From: Psychrobacillus faecigallinarum
GTDB lineage: Bacteria > Bacillota > Bacilli > Bacillales_A > Planococcaceae
Direction: 5' to 3'
Length of the DNA: 64,000 nucleotides
Assembly: GCF_014836595.1 (NCBI RefSeq)
Contig: NZ_JACSQO010000008.1
Span: 4,019 to 68,018 of the forward strand
In this document: one piece after another, positions 1-8,103 of the stretch
Layout: each line of letters opens with the position of its first letter
How positions within the stretch are numbered: position 1 is the stretch's first letter
Position numbers and translations under genes: made by a program
The notes under the pieces: generated by a model
What the model was told of the DNA's origin: nothing
Seen by the model: the letters and a program-made list of their open reading frames with translations, nothing else
The model's database searches: none

Positions 1-463
1 GGTGATGGCATATCGCTCACCCACGGAAAGCGCCCTTCTAAAGCGGAATCAGCCTTCTATGGATGCTTTTCCTGTAACTTTGTATTGAGTTATTTATCCA
101 AGCGACTTTCTCATTTCTATACAACTTATGCTTGAAGCAGCAGGCGGCGACTCCGGTGGAATGAGGGAGACAGATAAGACATCACAAACCGCCCAAGCGA
201 CGGTGATGGCATATCGCTCACCCACGGAAAGCGCCCTTCTAAAGCGGAATCAGCCTTCTATGGATGCTTTTCCTGTAATTTAGTATTGAGTTATTTATCC
301 AAGCAACTTTCTCATTTCTATACAACTTATGATTGAAGCGACAGGCGGCGACTCCGGTGGGATGAGGGAGACAGATAAGACATCGCAAACGACGCGTAAG
401 CAACGGTGATGGCATATCGCTCACCCACGGAAAGCTCCCGTCTAAAGCGGAATCAGCCTTCTC
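1..463. repeat. Tandem array of a ~202-bp intergenic repeat (two full copies and a partial third)
   Basis: Copies start at 1, 202 and 405 with the same opening bases (ggtgatggcatatcgctcac). The first two differ at only a few positions over about 200 bp; the third stops near 462, where the sequence runs into the terminator of the next gene. Each unit carries a GC-richer part resembling the dispersed element at 42990-43108 on the opposite strand, plus about 80 bp of AT-rich spacer. No credible gene lies here. The array may continue to the left of the window. Stretches of this type are common in Bacillaceae intergenic regions; I cannot name the family. Confidence 0.9.
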
Positions 464-479
464 TTGCTGATTTTGAGTT

Positions 480-519
480 AGAAAAAAAATCTCCATAGCG
501 ATAATCACTAAGGAGATTT
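480..519 (-). terminator. Intrinsic terminator of the DUF3221-like operon
   Basis: Read on the minus strand, AAATCTCC and GGAGATTT pair across a loop of about 16 bases and are followed by a run of T. It lies directly downstream of the stop at 524. Confidence 0.8.
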
Positions 520-523
520 GTAT

Positions 524-898
524 TCATTCATCTAACTTTTCAATTGTTTTAGCTTCACCTGAAGCTGGATGAGATTCTTGTAAAGACTCATATCCAACTT
601 TAACTAGGTCATATAACTCGAAATCGTTGCGCTGAGCCATCGAAATTCTAAACCAAGTGGCATTTGTCCCAGCTTCTATCGCTTCTTCTACCGTTAACTG
701 TGTTGCTTCCTCTTCAGTTAAATCTCCTACAACAAGGATACCGCTATCCTCCGTATCAATAATAATTCCAGTAGTATAGCCTATCGGCTGTGTTTGTGTA
801 GGATTATTCTCGAAAAAGTTCATGATGAAGTAAAATGTAGCTCCGATAGCTACGAGTAAAATCGCTATAATAATTGCTACAGTCGATTTTCCCTTCAT
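524..898 (-). CDS. Membrane-anchored DUF3221-like (YobA-type) protein
   Basis: A 124-residue protein with one N-terminal hydrophobic segment (about residues 6-28) followed by a small extracytoplasmic domain containing GIIIDTEDSGILVVGDLT, which resembles DUF3221/YobA-type domains. No catalytic residues are evident and the function is unknown. The start ATG follows a good AGGAGG site. It is the last gene of a probable three-gene minus-strand operon, 12 bp after the 155-residue gene, and is followed by an intrinsic terminator. The family assignment is from remembered pattern, not a search. Confidence 0.65.
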   Translation of the reverse strand: MKGKSTVAIIIAILLVAIGATFYFIMNFFENNPTQTQPIGYTTGIIIDTEDSGILVVGDLTEEEATQLTVEEAIEAGTNATWFRISMAQRNDFELYDLVKVGYESLQESHPASGEAKTIEKLDE

Positions 899-910
899 AT
901 GAAAACCTCC

Positions 911-1378
911 TTATCTTTTTCCACGTCGGAAGCCTTCTTCTAAAAGATAAGCTTTTGCTTCATCATAGGAGCCAAAACTTTCTTCTAGGTTGTATCCATG
1001 ATAAATATTCCAAAGAGTATCCTCTTGTAAAAGAGTCAATTTAGAGCTTTCTTTGTTTGTCCACTCCTCTTCTACTTCTTCATCAAAGGCTTCTTCCTCC
1101 TCCGTTGCCAAGTAGTCAATAGAGTCTTTAATCATTTTACGAAGCTCATCTGCTGATACTTCTCGAATATTCACTAATCCTTTTTCTTTTGCTTCATATT
1201 GAGGAAGATCTCCAACATAAACAAAACCATTTCCGTTTGGATGTAAATGGTAGATTACTGTAGTTTTATCGTATAAGCTCTCTTCATAATGGTAGTTAAC
1301 TCGCTTCATGGATACTTCCTTACGAGTTAGTTCCGGAAATTCTTGAATAATTGCTTCTTTTTCTTCAAATGTTAGCAT
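911..1378 (-). CDS. Conserved-looking hypothetical protein, acidic, 155 aa
   Basis: I do not recognise this protein. It is soluble and acidic, with a strongly charged stretch at about residues 91-107 (EEEEAFDEEVEEEW) and a basic C-terminus (RRGKR). The N-terminal half has a mixed alpha/beta look (TTVIYHLHPNGNGFVYVGDL). No signal peptide or membrane segment is visible. It lies between a tiny membrane-protein gene and the DUF3221-like gene, 12 bp upstream of the latter, so the three are probably cotranscribed. Confidence 0.7.
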   Translation of the reverse strand: MLTFEEKEAIIQEFPELTRKEVSMKRVNYHYEESLYDKTTVIYHLHPNGNGFVYVGDLPQYEAKEKGLVNIREVSADELRKMIKDSIDYLATEEEEAFDEEVEEEWTNKESSKLTLLQEDTLWNIYHGYNLEESFGSYDEAKAYLLEEGFRRGKR

Positions 1379-1428
1379 ATGATTCCTCTTTCTTTTCTTA
1401 TCATTAGTATATTATTATACCATAAACT

Positions 1429-1521
1429 CTATCCTCTTCGCGTCCACCACTCTGCTACTATAACAAAACAAATGACAACAGCAATTGCTACTGCAAAAAA
1501 CCAGTCTGGTAAGCTGCCCAA
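1429..1521 (-). CDS. Very small single-span membrane protein (30 aa, TTG start)
   Basis: The minus strand has GGAGG, eight bases, then TTG opening a 30-codon frame that ends in TAG. The product begins MGSLPDWFF, has a hydrophobic segment of about 18 residues (FFAVAIAVVICFVIVA), then ends EWWTRRG, so a single membrane span with a positively charged end facing the cytoplasm fits well. It lies 50 bp upstream of the 155-residue gene, in the same direction. Short length makes this tentative, but the strong ribosome site and amphipathic layout argue for a real gene. Confidence 0.55.
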   Translation of the reverse strand: MGSLPDWFFAVAIAVVICFVIVAEWWTRRG

Positions 1522-1789
1522 GTTATAATCCTCCTAGCACATCCACATATCTTACAATTGTGAATACTATTTTCTAAACCAGTTGAGGAAAATAACTTCT
1601 CCCCATCTTTCCTAGTGTCACTCTACCCTTTTTAGCATAATGCTTCTAACTATACATCTTTTTAAAGATCCTTATCTCTGTTGCTAAATTACCTTCGTAC
1701 CTCGTAAGTTTAATCCTGCCTCTTTCGAATAGATATTACCGCTCCAATGTGATAAACTAAGGGACAGACAATAAGAGGACGTGAGAGAA

Positions 1790-2164
1790 ATGATTAAAAT
1801 CGAATTACCAAAACCAACTGTAACAATTACTCAACGTAAGCAAGCACTAAATGAAGGAGAAGTTGAAATACCATCAATCTACGGATTTATCGACTTCCAC
1901 CAAATTCCTAGAGATAAAGGCGGCATTTTTATGTTTTATAACAAAAATGATGAGCTATTATTCGTAGGAAAAGCACGTAAAATTCGTCAACGCATTAAAA
2001 AACACTTTGAAGATAATGTTTCTCCAATGATTAAGCATCGTGAAGAAGTGTATAAAATTAGTGTTTGTGTAGTTGAAGAGCCAATGGATCGTGAAATATA
2101 TGAAACATATGCGATCAATACATTAAAAGCAAAATATAACATCGATAAAGTATTTTACAAATAA
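1790..2164 (+). CDS. GIY-YIG domain nuclease-like protein
   Basis: A 124-residue protein whose centre (GIFMFYNKNDELLFVGKARKI then RQRIKKHF) matches the GIY-YIG fold: a degenerate GIY-type strand, the short YIG-like strand LLFVG, and the conserved basic helix. Related stand-alone proteins in Bacillus are annotated as nucleotide-excision-repair-type endonucleases. A downstream Glu (REIYETYAI) could be the metal ligand. I chose ATG 1790 rather than GTG 1781 because the AGAGG at 1773 is too close to the GTG. It is monocistronic, ending in a bidirectional terminator. Enzymatic activity is inferred, not shown. Confidence 0.75.
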   Translation: MIKIELPKPTVTITQRKQALNEGEVEIPSIYGFIDFHQIPRDKGGIFMFYNKNDELLFVGKARKIRQRIKKHFEDNVSPMIKHREEVYKISVCVVEEPMDREIYETYAINTLKAKYNIDKVFYK

Positions 2165-2202
2165 AAATCTCATGCCTCCTAATAGAGGCATGGGATTTTT
2201 AT
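2163..2202. terminator. Bidirectional terminator between GIY-YIG gene and ferredoxin-NADP reductase gene
   Basis: AAAATCTCATGCCTC pairs with GAGGCATGGGATTTTT around a six-base loop. A-run and T-run flank both sides, so it can serve both convergent genes; it slightly overlaps the reductase stop codon. Confidence 0.85.
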
Positions 2203-3191
2203 TTGGATTCTTCAAAAAGACTGGTACTATGTTTTGGCTGCACTCGAGCTTTTGGGTCTATGAAGGCTTTAATATGACTGATTGCATTAGGGACTTCTCC
2301 AAATCCAACAGCTATTAGCTTTACTTTCCCAGCATGTGTACACACATCACCCGCAGCATATATTCCTTCTACACTTGTTTCCATCTTTTCATTAACTACT
2401 ACTGAGTTCTTTTCCATCTCGAGGCCCCAGCTTTTGAGTGGTCCAAGCGAGGCAACATTTCCGTAGTTGACTAGCACATGATCTACCGGGATGTTTTCCT
2501 CTACCTTGTCCTTACTTACCACTACAACTTCTTGAACACGTTCTCCATCGCCTATTAATTCTTTGATTGCATACGAGGTTTTAACAACTACCTTTGAATT
2601 ATCTAACTGCTGAACAGATTTTTCATGCGCCGTAAATTGCTCTCGTCGATGACAAATGGTCACACTGGAAGCTATGTCCTCTAGCATTAACGACCAATCT
2701 AATGCGGAATCCCCGCCACCCAAAACTAATACGTTGGAATTTTGAAAGTCATTTAAATCCCTGACTTTATAATGAAGGTTTTTTCCTTCATATTCCTTGG
2801 CTCCAGGCACAGTTAATTTCCGTGGTTGGAAAGAACCAACCCCTGATGTCAGGAGAATTGTTTTTGAATAATGAACCCCTTTATCCGTTTTCAATATAAA
2901 ATACTCATCCTGCTTTTCAAGCTCGTTCGCAGTTTCCTCTAAACATATTGTAGGATTGCTGTAGGCAGCCTGTTCAACTAAATTAGCTACTAAATCTTTT
3001 GCCAAGATTTTAGGCAAACCCCCAATATCATATATATACTTATCCGGATAAAGTTCCATCAATTGACCGCCTAGCTCTGGAAGGCTGTCAATAATCTTAA
3101 CCTTTAAATCACGGAGTCCAGCATAAAAGGAAGCAAATAAACCTGTAGGTCCTCCCCCTATAATTGTTACATCAAAAACTTCTTGCTTCAT
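2199..3191 (-). CDS. Ferredoxin--NADP(+) reductase, TrxB-like (YumC/YcgT type)
   Basis: A 330-residue flavoprotein of the thioredoxin-reductase-like FNR family. The FAD-binding GGGPTGLFASFYAG lies at the N-terminus, a second nucleotide-binding site (VLVLGGGDSALDW) in the middle, and the C-terminal FAD motif reads GIYAAGDVCTH. The redox CxxC of true thioredoxin reductases is absent, and the C-terminal HSTSLFE is typical of this Bacillus FNR group. It transfers electrons between NADPH and ferredoxin or flavodoxin in the cytosol. Start ATG 3191 is preferred over the upstream in-frame GTG because GAGGTG then sits nine bases ahead. The DCC-protein gene lies just upstream. Confidence 0.92.
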   Translation of the reverse strand: MKQEVFDVTIIGGGPTGLFASFYAGLRDLKVKIIDSLPELGGQLMELYPDKYIYDIGGLPKILAKDLVANLVEQAAYSNPTICLEETANELEKQDEYFILKTDKGVHYSKTILLTSGVGSFQPRKLTVPGAKEYEGKNLHYKVRDLNDFQNSNVLVLGGGDSALDWSLMLEDIASSVTICHRREQFTAHEKSVQQLDNSKVVVKTSYAIKELIGDGERVQEVVVVSKDKVEENIPVDHVLVNYGNVASLGPLKSWGLEMEKNSVVVNEKMETSVEGIYAAGDVCTHAGKVKLIAVGFGEVPNAISHIKAFIDPKARVQPKHSTSLFEESK

Positions 3192-3225
3192 GTAATCAAT
3201 CACCTCATCAATCTATTATTTACTT

Positions 3226-3618
3226 TTATAAAAAACGGCTTCGTACTTCTGGAGAAGGAAGCATACAACTATCCTTTTGACCAAACCATTTATATCTATT
3301 CTTTGCGATAAATTTGTAAATACTATTTCTAATTGGTCTTGGAACAAATATAAAAATATACATGTATCTCCATATTCCTTCTAAATTTCTACATACCCTT
3401 AGCGCACCATCAGAAAATTTATAGACTTTCCCGTCTTCTATGAGGATAAAACTGTCTATATTATGTGAAATACTGTATTGTTCTTTTAATTTCATTCCGG
3501 CATCGCTTTGAAGCGCAGCAAATTGAAAATAACCTTTAGAGTCTCTTTTGATTATAAATTGAACACTGGAATCACAAAAATTACACACACCATCAAACAT
3601 TACGATAGCTTCTGCCAT
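3226..3618 (-). CDS. yuxK: Thiol-disulfide oxidoreductase-like DCC family protein (YuxK-like, DUF393)
   Basis: A 130-residue protein with the family signature DGVCNFCDSS near the N-terminus, giving the DxxCxxC motif that names the DCC family. The rest is rich in aromatic and basic residues (YKFIAKNRYKWFG), usual for the family. A redox role is proposed from the thioredoxin-like CxxC, but no substrate is known. It lies upstream of the ferredoxin-NADP reductase gene on the same strand with a short gap, so both may share a transcript; whether they share a pathway is unknown. Confidence 0.88.
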   Translation of the reverse strand: MAEAIVMFDGVCNFCDSSVQFIIKRDSKGYFQFAALQSDAGMKLKEQYSISHNIDSFILIEDGKVYKFSDGALRVCRNLEGIWRYMYIFIFVPRPIRNSIYKFIAKNRYKWFGQKDSCMLPSPEVRSRFL

Positions 3619-3757
3619 TTTAAATTCCTCCTTGCCTCTAGTGTATCAGAAAGAATTCAGGCTGTTAAATGAGAGTGGTTGATATTTCTTAAGACTTTTG
3701 ACTGATGCTAAAAAAGACATTATTTCAACTTTCTACATAAAGTAAATACTAAAAAAT

Positions 3758-3800
3758 AAAAATGATGCCCAATACCGTATTGGAATTGGCATCATTTTTA
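3758..3800 (-). terminator. Intrinsic terminator of the YteA-like gene
   Basis: AAAATGATGCC and GGCATCATTTT form a long stem with an inner CAATA/TATTG extension. T-rich tracts follow on both strands, and the stem adjoins the stop codon at 3801. Confidence 0.85.
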
Positions 3801-4280
3801 TCATTTATCCTGCGGTGTATCTGATGATCCAAAGGCTTCCACATCTTCAAAGCTATTTTCAAAATCCCTGATTTCTCTTGCTTCTTTATCTACTGGATGA
3901 TCAGTATCAGCATTTAGTCTATCCTCTTCTACAGGTCGAAGATCATTTACCTCTTGCTGCGCATGATCTACACAGGTTAGAGTTGTCGGAACAGCTTCTA
4001 ATCGTTCAATAGGGATTTGCTTGTCACATACACTACATTTTCCATAAGTACCCTCATCTAAACCCTGTAAGGCATCTTTAATATCTTCTATCTCTTCTTC
4101 TGCATGCTTTCGCAGAGCCAATCTCGTATGTTGGTCAGTTAAATCAGTGGCATTATCAGCAGGATGATTGTCGTAATTAGACAACTCTGTTGTTTCAAAT
4201 TCCTCATCATTATTTAAGCTTTCCTCTAGTTCGTTAAACCGATCAAGTAAATTTTCTTTTAACTTTTCATATTTCGCCAT
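3801..4280 (-). CDS. DksA/TraR-type zinc-finger protein, YteA-like
   Basis: A 159-residue acidic protein with an N-terminal coiled-coil-like helix (about residues 5-30), the family stretch DNATDLTDQHTR, and a zinc-finger region GKCSVCDKQIPIERLEA followed by TCVDHA, where the second ligand pair is Cys plus His rather than Cys-Cys. This matches the Bacillus YteA/YocK group, known as general-stress or sporulation-associated proteins. Its action on RNA polymerase by analogy with DksA is inference. It is monocistronic with its own terminator and a GGAGG site before the ATG. Confidence 0.85.
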   Translation of the reverse strand: MAKYEKLKENLLDRFNELEESLNNDEEFETTELSNYDNHPADNATDLTDQHTRLALRKHAEEEIEDIKDALQGLDEGTYGKCSVCDKQIPIERLEAVPTTLTCVDHAQQEVNDLRPVEEDRLNADTDHPVDKEAREIRDFENSFEDVEAFGSSDTPQDK

Positions 4281-4412
4281 ATCAATTCCTCCTTAACGTT
4301 AGTATTAGGATTACCCCAATGAAGGGAAAATAAAACTAATTAGAATTCTTGGAAGTTTCCACTACATGAATTTCGGCTATTTAGGTAATATAGAAGAAAG
4401 GAGTGATTAACA

Positions 4413-5039
4413 ATGGGTATCCATCGTTTTTTTATGAGCATGAATGACTTAGAAAGAATCATTCGAGCACCAGGCAGGTTTAAATACGAGGAACATAACG
4501 TTGCTGCACATTCATGGAAGGTAGCTCAGTATGCTATGTTCTTTGGAACCATTGAAGAAAATAATGGTGCAGTGATTAACTGGAAATCCCTGTACGAAAA
4601 AACCATTAACCATGACTTTGCAGAGATTTTTATCGGAGATATTAAAACTCCAGTCAAACACGCTTCCCCGGAATTAAAGCAAATGCTTTCCCATGTCGAA
4701 GAAAAGATGATGGAAAAGTTTATATTAGATGAGATACCTGAAGAATTCCGTCCCGTCTTTTTCGACAGAATGAAAGAAGGTAAGGACGAAACAATAGAGG
4801 GTCGTCTACTAGAACTGGCAGATAAAATGGACCAGGTATACGAAGCCTTTACAGAACTCCAACATGGAAATACCGATCCTGAATTTATTAAGATGTACGA
4901 GACAGCCTTACGAAAAATATTACATTTGCCATTAGAAAAGAGTGTGGCCTACTTTAAAGAAATAATGCTTCAGGACATTATGGCAGAGGAATCTGTAATT
5001 GACGTTAAAAGTATTACGCTAAAAATTTTAGTAGAATAA
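4413..5039 (+). CDS. HD-domain phosphohydrolase, YfbR-like 5'-deoxynucleotidase
   Basis: A 208-residue HD-superfamily protein. Metal ligands can be placed at His33 (VAAHSW), the HD pair at His67-Asp68 (INHDFAEIF) and a late Asp in LLELADKMDQ. The N-terminal RIIRAPGRF and the EHNVAAHS context are like YfbR-type 5'-deoxynucleotidases, which hydrolyse deoxynucleoside 5'-monophosphates in nucleotide salvage. A good AAGGAG site precedes ATG 4413. The following gene encodes a GntR regulator after an 85-bp promoter-bearing gap, so it is probably transcribed separately. Substrate specificity is inferred from the family. Confidence 0.82.
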   Translation: MGIHRFFMSMNDLERIIRAPGRFKYEEHNVAAHSWKVAQYAMFFGTIEENNGAVINWKSLYEKTINHDFAEIFIGDIKTPVKHASPELKQMLSHVEEKMMEKFILDEIPEEFRPVFFDRMKEGKDETIEGRLLELADKMDQVYEAFTELQHGNTDPEFIKMYETALRKILHLPLEKSVAYFKEIMLQDIMAEESVIDVKSITLKILVE

Positions 5040-5069
5040 GGAAATCTTTCAATAAAAACTGCGATATAT

Positions 5070-5091
5070 TGTATAATATAGTGTATAATAT
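5070..5091 (+). promoter_or_regulatory. Direct repeat TGTATAATAT x2 with a 12-bp period, likely gntR promoter/operator
   Basis: TGTATAATAT occurs at 5070-5079 and 5082-5091. Each copy contains a perfect -10 hexamer TATAAT, but neither has a convincing -35. The position 34-55 bp ahead of the gntR ATG suggests a promoter with an autoregulatory site. Confidence 0.5.
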
Positions 5092-5124
5092 GATTCAACT
5101 AGGAAAATATAAGGAGGCTGTCTC

Positions 5125-5769
5125 ATGCCTATACCAGTCGATCATACTAAACCAGTTCGTACTACAGCGAAACTTCATGCATTTAATCAGCTTCAACAAT
5201 GGATTATAGATGGTACTCTACAACCGGACGAAAAGTTAAACGATATAGAGCTAGCCCAAGCTTTAGGAGTTAGCCGGACACCCATTAGAGAATCTCTTCA
5301 GTTACTGGAATCGCAGGGCTTTGTAACGATGCAACCAGGCAGAGCAACACAGGTTACGCCAGTGGAGCCAGAAGATATCTATAACCTGCTTCCTCCATTG
5401 TCTGTATTACAAGCACTTGCAGCTGAACTAGCAACACCTAATATGGATGAAGAAACATTAAACCTGTTAGAACAAAAAAACAATGAATTTGCAGAAGCTC
5501 TGCATGCACAGAATTTTACAAAAGCATTAAAATTAGATGAGGAATTTCATCAGCTGATTGTGGATCGTGCTAATAATCCATACATATTCTCTATGGTAGA
5601 AATGCTTCAAGCACATGTTCGTAGACTTTACTATTATGAAAAAATTAACTTAAGGGAATATTCCATTGAACAGCATAAGGAATTAATACGATTATTCAAG
5701 GAAAAGGATATTCCAAAGCTAGCTGAAGTAATGCGTGCTAACTGGATTTATACCATTGAAAAATTCTAA
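5125..5769 (+). CDS. GntR-family transcriptional regulator (FadR subfamily, FCD domain)
   Basis: A 214-residue regulator. The winged helix-turn-helix covers about residues 15-80, with the hallmark ELAQALGVSRTPIRESLQLLESQGFV. The C-terminal all-helical FCD domain (about 90-210) has Asp/His residues suited to a metal-effector pocket (LDEEFHQLIV, SIEQHKELI). FCD regulators usually sense small carboxylates. The AAGGAGG site precedes ATG 5125. It neighbours brnQ convergently, but no sequence link to brnQ control is visible. The effector and target genes are unknown. Confidence 0.9.
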   Translation: MPIPVDHTKPVRTTAKLHAFNQLQQWIIDGTLQPDEKLNDIELAQALGVSRTPIRESLQLLESQGFVTMQPGRATQVTPVEPEDIYNLLPPLSVLQALAAELATPNMDEETLNLLEQKNNEFAEALHAQNFTKALKLDEEFHQLIVDRANNPYIFSMVEMLQAHVRRLYYYEKINLREYSIEQHKELIRLFKEKDIPKLAEVMRANWIYTIEKF

Positions 5770-5838
5770 AATTAAATAGTAAATAAGGGTGCACGTGATA
5801 GAGAATGCTACTTCCTATAAGATTTCACACTTAACTAC

Positions 5839-5873
5839 AAAAGCCTATCGACAAAATTAGTCGATAGGCTTTT
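5839..5873. terminator. Bidirectional terminator between gntR-type gene and brnQ
   Basis: AAAAGCCTATCGAC and GTCGATAGGCTTTT form a perfect 14-bp stem around a short AT loop, with A- and T-runs on either side serving the convergent genes. Confidence 0.92.
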
Positions 5874-5878
5874 GAATA

Positions 5879-7240
5879 TTAACTATTTAATGGTACTGGT
5901 CTCTTCCCATTTATTCGAGCTATAACACCTGTTATAAGAGTAATAATCACGAAAGGAACTATCCAACCAAGACCTACATCGTAAAATGGTAATACATTGT
6001 CATAGAAATCTAGGATGGATTCTAACCAACCAAAGTATTCGATTTCTAAAGAATCACATAGTGCTTTTAAGCCGTCAATTATGCTTATTAGGAATGTACA
6101 AATCATAACCGCTACGTACACAAATCGTGCATGATAAAACAACGGCGACAAGAAAGCTAGCAATATCAAAACAATAGCCAATGGATATAAAAGCATTAGT
6201 ACAGGTACTGAGTAAGTGATAATATTCGATAAACCAAAATTAGCAATCACACATGTAAATACACTAAAAATGATTACAAATGCTTTATAGCTAATGGAAG
6301 GAATTAACGTATGAAAGTACTCTGCACAAGCAGTAGTTAATCCAATGCTTGTTGTTAGACATGCTAGAATAATTACAATTGCTAATAGAATAGCTCCAAA
6401 GGATCCAAAGTAATGCTCCGAGGCAGCGCTTAAAACTGGTCCACCATTTTCCATTATTCCGAACAAATCAACAGAAGTAGCTCCTAAGTAACCAATACCA
6501 GCGTATATTATTCCTAAAAAGAAGATAGCTATAGCACCAGACTTGGCAGTGGCCGCTAAGATGCCCTTCTTAGAAGTTACACCCATAGAGCGAACTGCAT
6601 TTATCACAATAATACCGAATACTAATGAAGCTAACGCGTCCATTGTATTGTATCCTTCTGTGAATCCTGTCATAAAAGCATTATCAATGTAACTGCCCTG
6701 TGGCGTACTAAATTCACCCATAGGTTTAAAGATTACAAACCCCAATAAGATTAAGAGCCCTATTAAAATCCCTGGTGAAAGGTATTTCCCTACATTATCT
6801 ACAATCTTGGATGGGTTCAAGGAAAGCCATAAAGTAAGACCAAAGAAAACGACAGTAAATATCAATAAACCGATTTGTGTATATTCTGAATTTACAAAAG
6901 GCATAATCCCAATTTCATATGAAACAGCTCCGGTTCTCGGTAAAGCGAAGAAAGGTCCAATTGTTAAATATAGCAAAGAAGTAAAAATCACAGCAAAAGT
7001 CGGATGTACTCTACTAGATAGTTCCTGTAAGTTTTTACTTCCTGAGAAGCCCATTGCTAAAGTTCCTAAGAATGGAAGACCGATACCAGTTATTAAAAAG
7101 CCTATTATAGCAAACCATAAGCTTGTACCTGCGTTTTGACCCAGACTTGCTGGAAAAATTAAGTTACCTGCTCCAAAAAACAAAGCAAATAACATTACTC
7201 CAATAACCAAATAACTTGAAAAAGATAATTTATTGTCCAT
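5879..7240 (-). CDS. brnQ: Branched-chain amino acid transporter BrnQ (LIVCS family)
   Basis: A 453-residue integral membrane protein with about 12 hydrophobic segments. The N-terminus (FALFFGAGNLIFPASLGQNAG) is the LIVCS-family signature. These carriers import leucine, isoleucine and valine with Na+ or H+. The length is normal. ATG 7240 is preceded by AGGGGGC. It is a single gene with a 190-bp upstream region in which I could not identify a convincing CodY box or T-box. The bidirectional terminator at 5839 follows it. Confidence 0.95.
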   Translation of the reverse strand: MDNKLSFSSYLVIGVMLFALFFGAGNLIFPASLGQNAGTSLWFAIIGFLITGIGLPFLGTLAMGFSGSKNLQELSSRVHPTFAVIFTSLLYLTIGPFFALPRTGAVSYEIGIMPFVNSEYTQIGLLIFTVVFFGLTLWLSLNPSKIVDNVGKYLSPGILIGLLILLGFVIFKPMGEFSTPQGSYIDNAFMTGFTEGYNTMDALASLVFGIIVINAVRSMGVTSKKGILAATAKSGAIAIFFLGIIYAGIGYLGATSVDLFGIMENGGPVLSAASEHYFGSFGAILLAIVIILACLTTSIGLTTACAEYFHTLIPSISYKAFVIIFSVFTCVIANFGLSNIITYSVPVLMLLYPLAIVLILLAFLSPLFYHARFVYVAVMICTFLISIIDGLKALCDSLEIEYFGWLESILDFYDNVLPFYDVGLGWIVPFVIITLITGVIARINGKRPVPLNS

Positions 7241-7431
7241 TGTACTTGCCCCCTGTGATATAAAAAAATAATCATTACTTTTTATTTTGTTCTAGTTGTA
7301 TTAAATACATGTGCTAAATGATTATTCATCATCACTTAATTGCTAATAACAATCATGATAATACTATGAATTTATACAGAATGCAATATATTATATAAAA
7401 TTAATAGAACATTTATTTAATTTAAAACATA

Positions 7432-7476
7432 AAAAAATAGCTAGCTAATAAAAAATTTATTAGCTAGCTATTTTTC
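7432..7476 (-). terminator. Intrinsic terminator of the mrp operon, overlapping the mrpG stop
   Basis: AAAATAGCTAGCTAATAAA pairs with its mirror TTTATTAGCTAGCTATTTTT. The last mrpG codons and stop (7464-7466) lie inside the stem. Confidence 0.88.
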
Positions 7477-7841
7477 GCGTTTTCATCTTCTTCTTCAAAT
7501 AGGATTTCCGTTAAAGAATTGTCGGAAGAATTATCTGCTAATTCTACATTTGACCGATAAGCAGCTCTTGTTAAAAGGTGACCCGCAACAGGAGCAGTTA
7601 AAAAAACAAATAGTATTCCTAATATCAAACGTACACTTACGAAGCCATCATGTACCCAGAAATAGATAAACGCACCTGAAAGGGTTAGTAATACTGCAAC
7701 CGTAGAGCTTTTAGTTGCAGCATGTGAGCGAGTATAAACATCGGGAAGTCTAACAATTCCAATAGCGCTAATAACACTCATTATGCTTCCTAAAAGGACA
7801 ATTACAGCAGCGATTAGCTCAATTATCTGACTTACGCTCAA
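7464..7841 (-). CDS. mrpG: Na+/H+ antiporter subunit MrpG
   Basis: A 125-residue three-span membrane protein. The IGIVRLPDVYTRSHAATK stretch is diagnostic for MrpG/MnhG. I place the start at TTG 7841 (seven bases after a GGGGGG ribosome site) instead of the ATG at 7877; this leaves a normal 23-bp overlap with mrpF rather than 59 bp. It is the last gene of mrpABCDEFG. In the Mrp complex all seven subunits are required for Na+(K+)/H+ antiport; the exact role of G is unresolved. The acidic C-terminal tail (EEEDENAKNS) is cytoplasmic by prediction. Confidence 0.92.
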   Translation of the reverse strand: MSVSQIIELIAAVIVLLGSIMSVISAIGIVRLPDVYTRSHAATKSSTVAVLLTLSGAFIYFWVHDGFVSVRLILGILFVFLTAPVAGHLLTRAAYRSNVELADNSSDNSLTEILFEEEDENAKNS

Positions 7842-8103
7842 TGATAACCCCCCTTTCAATATATCGGGCAATAGCAATTGTACTGATAAAAGCTAAAATT
7901 CCTAAAATAAGAATTGCCTCCAGAAATGCCTTTGTCTTAAGTACAATAGAAACTATGGCTATTATAGATATTAGGTTAACTCCTATCATATCTAATGCTA
8001 CTGCTCTATCTGGCATTGAAGGACCCTTTATAATTCGAAAAAGTGCGATTCCTATGGAGATTGCAAACAAAGAAAGTGAAAGTACTAATATTTTTTCTAC
8101 CAT
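7819..8103 (-). CDS. mrpF: Na+/H+ antiporter subunit MrpF
   Basis: A 94-residue protein with three membrane segments. The family stretch GPSMPDRAVALDMIG is present, including the conserved Asp in segment two implicated in MrpF function. It starts with an ATG overlapping the mrpE stop (TAATG), so translation is coupled, and its end overlaps mrpG. Length equals the Bacillus homologue. Confidence 0.94.
   Translation of the reverse strand: MVEKILVLSLSLFAISIGIALFRIIKGPSMPDRAVALDMIGVNLISIIAIVSIVLKTKAFLEAILILGILAFISTIAIARYIERGVIIERKSDN

Noticed and set aside
239..508. 89-codon minus-strand frame in the repeat array
   Set aside because: It lies in tandem repeat DNA, crosses a terminator, has no ribosome site and its text changes with the repeats.
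7241..7431. T-box or CodY control of brnQ
   Set aside because: I looked for a T-box core and an AATTTTC-type box and found no convincing match.
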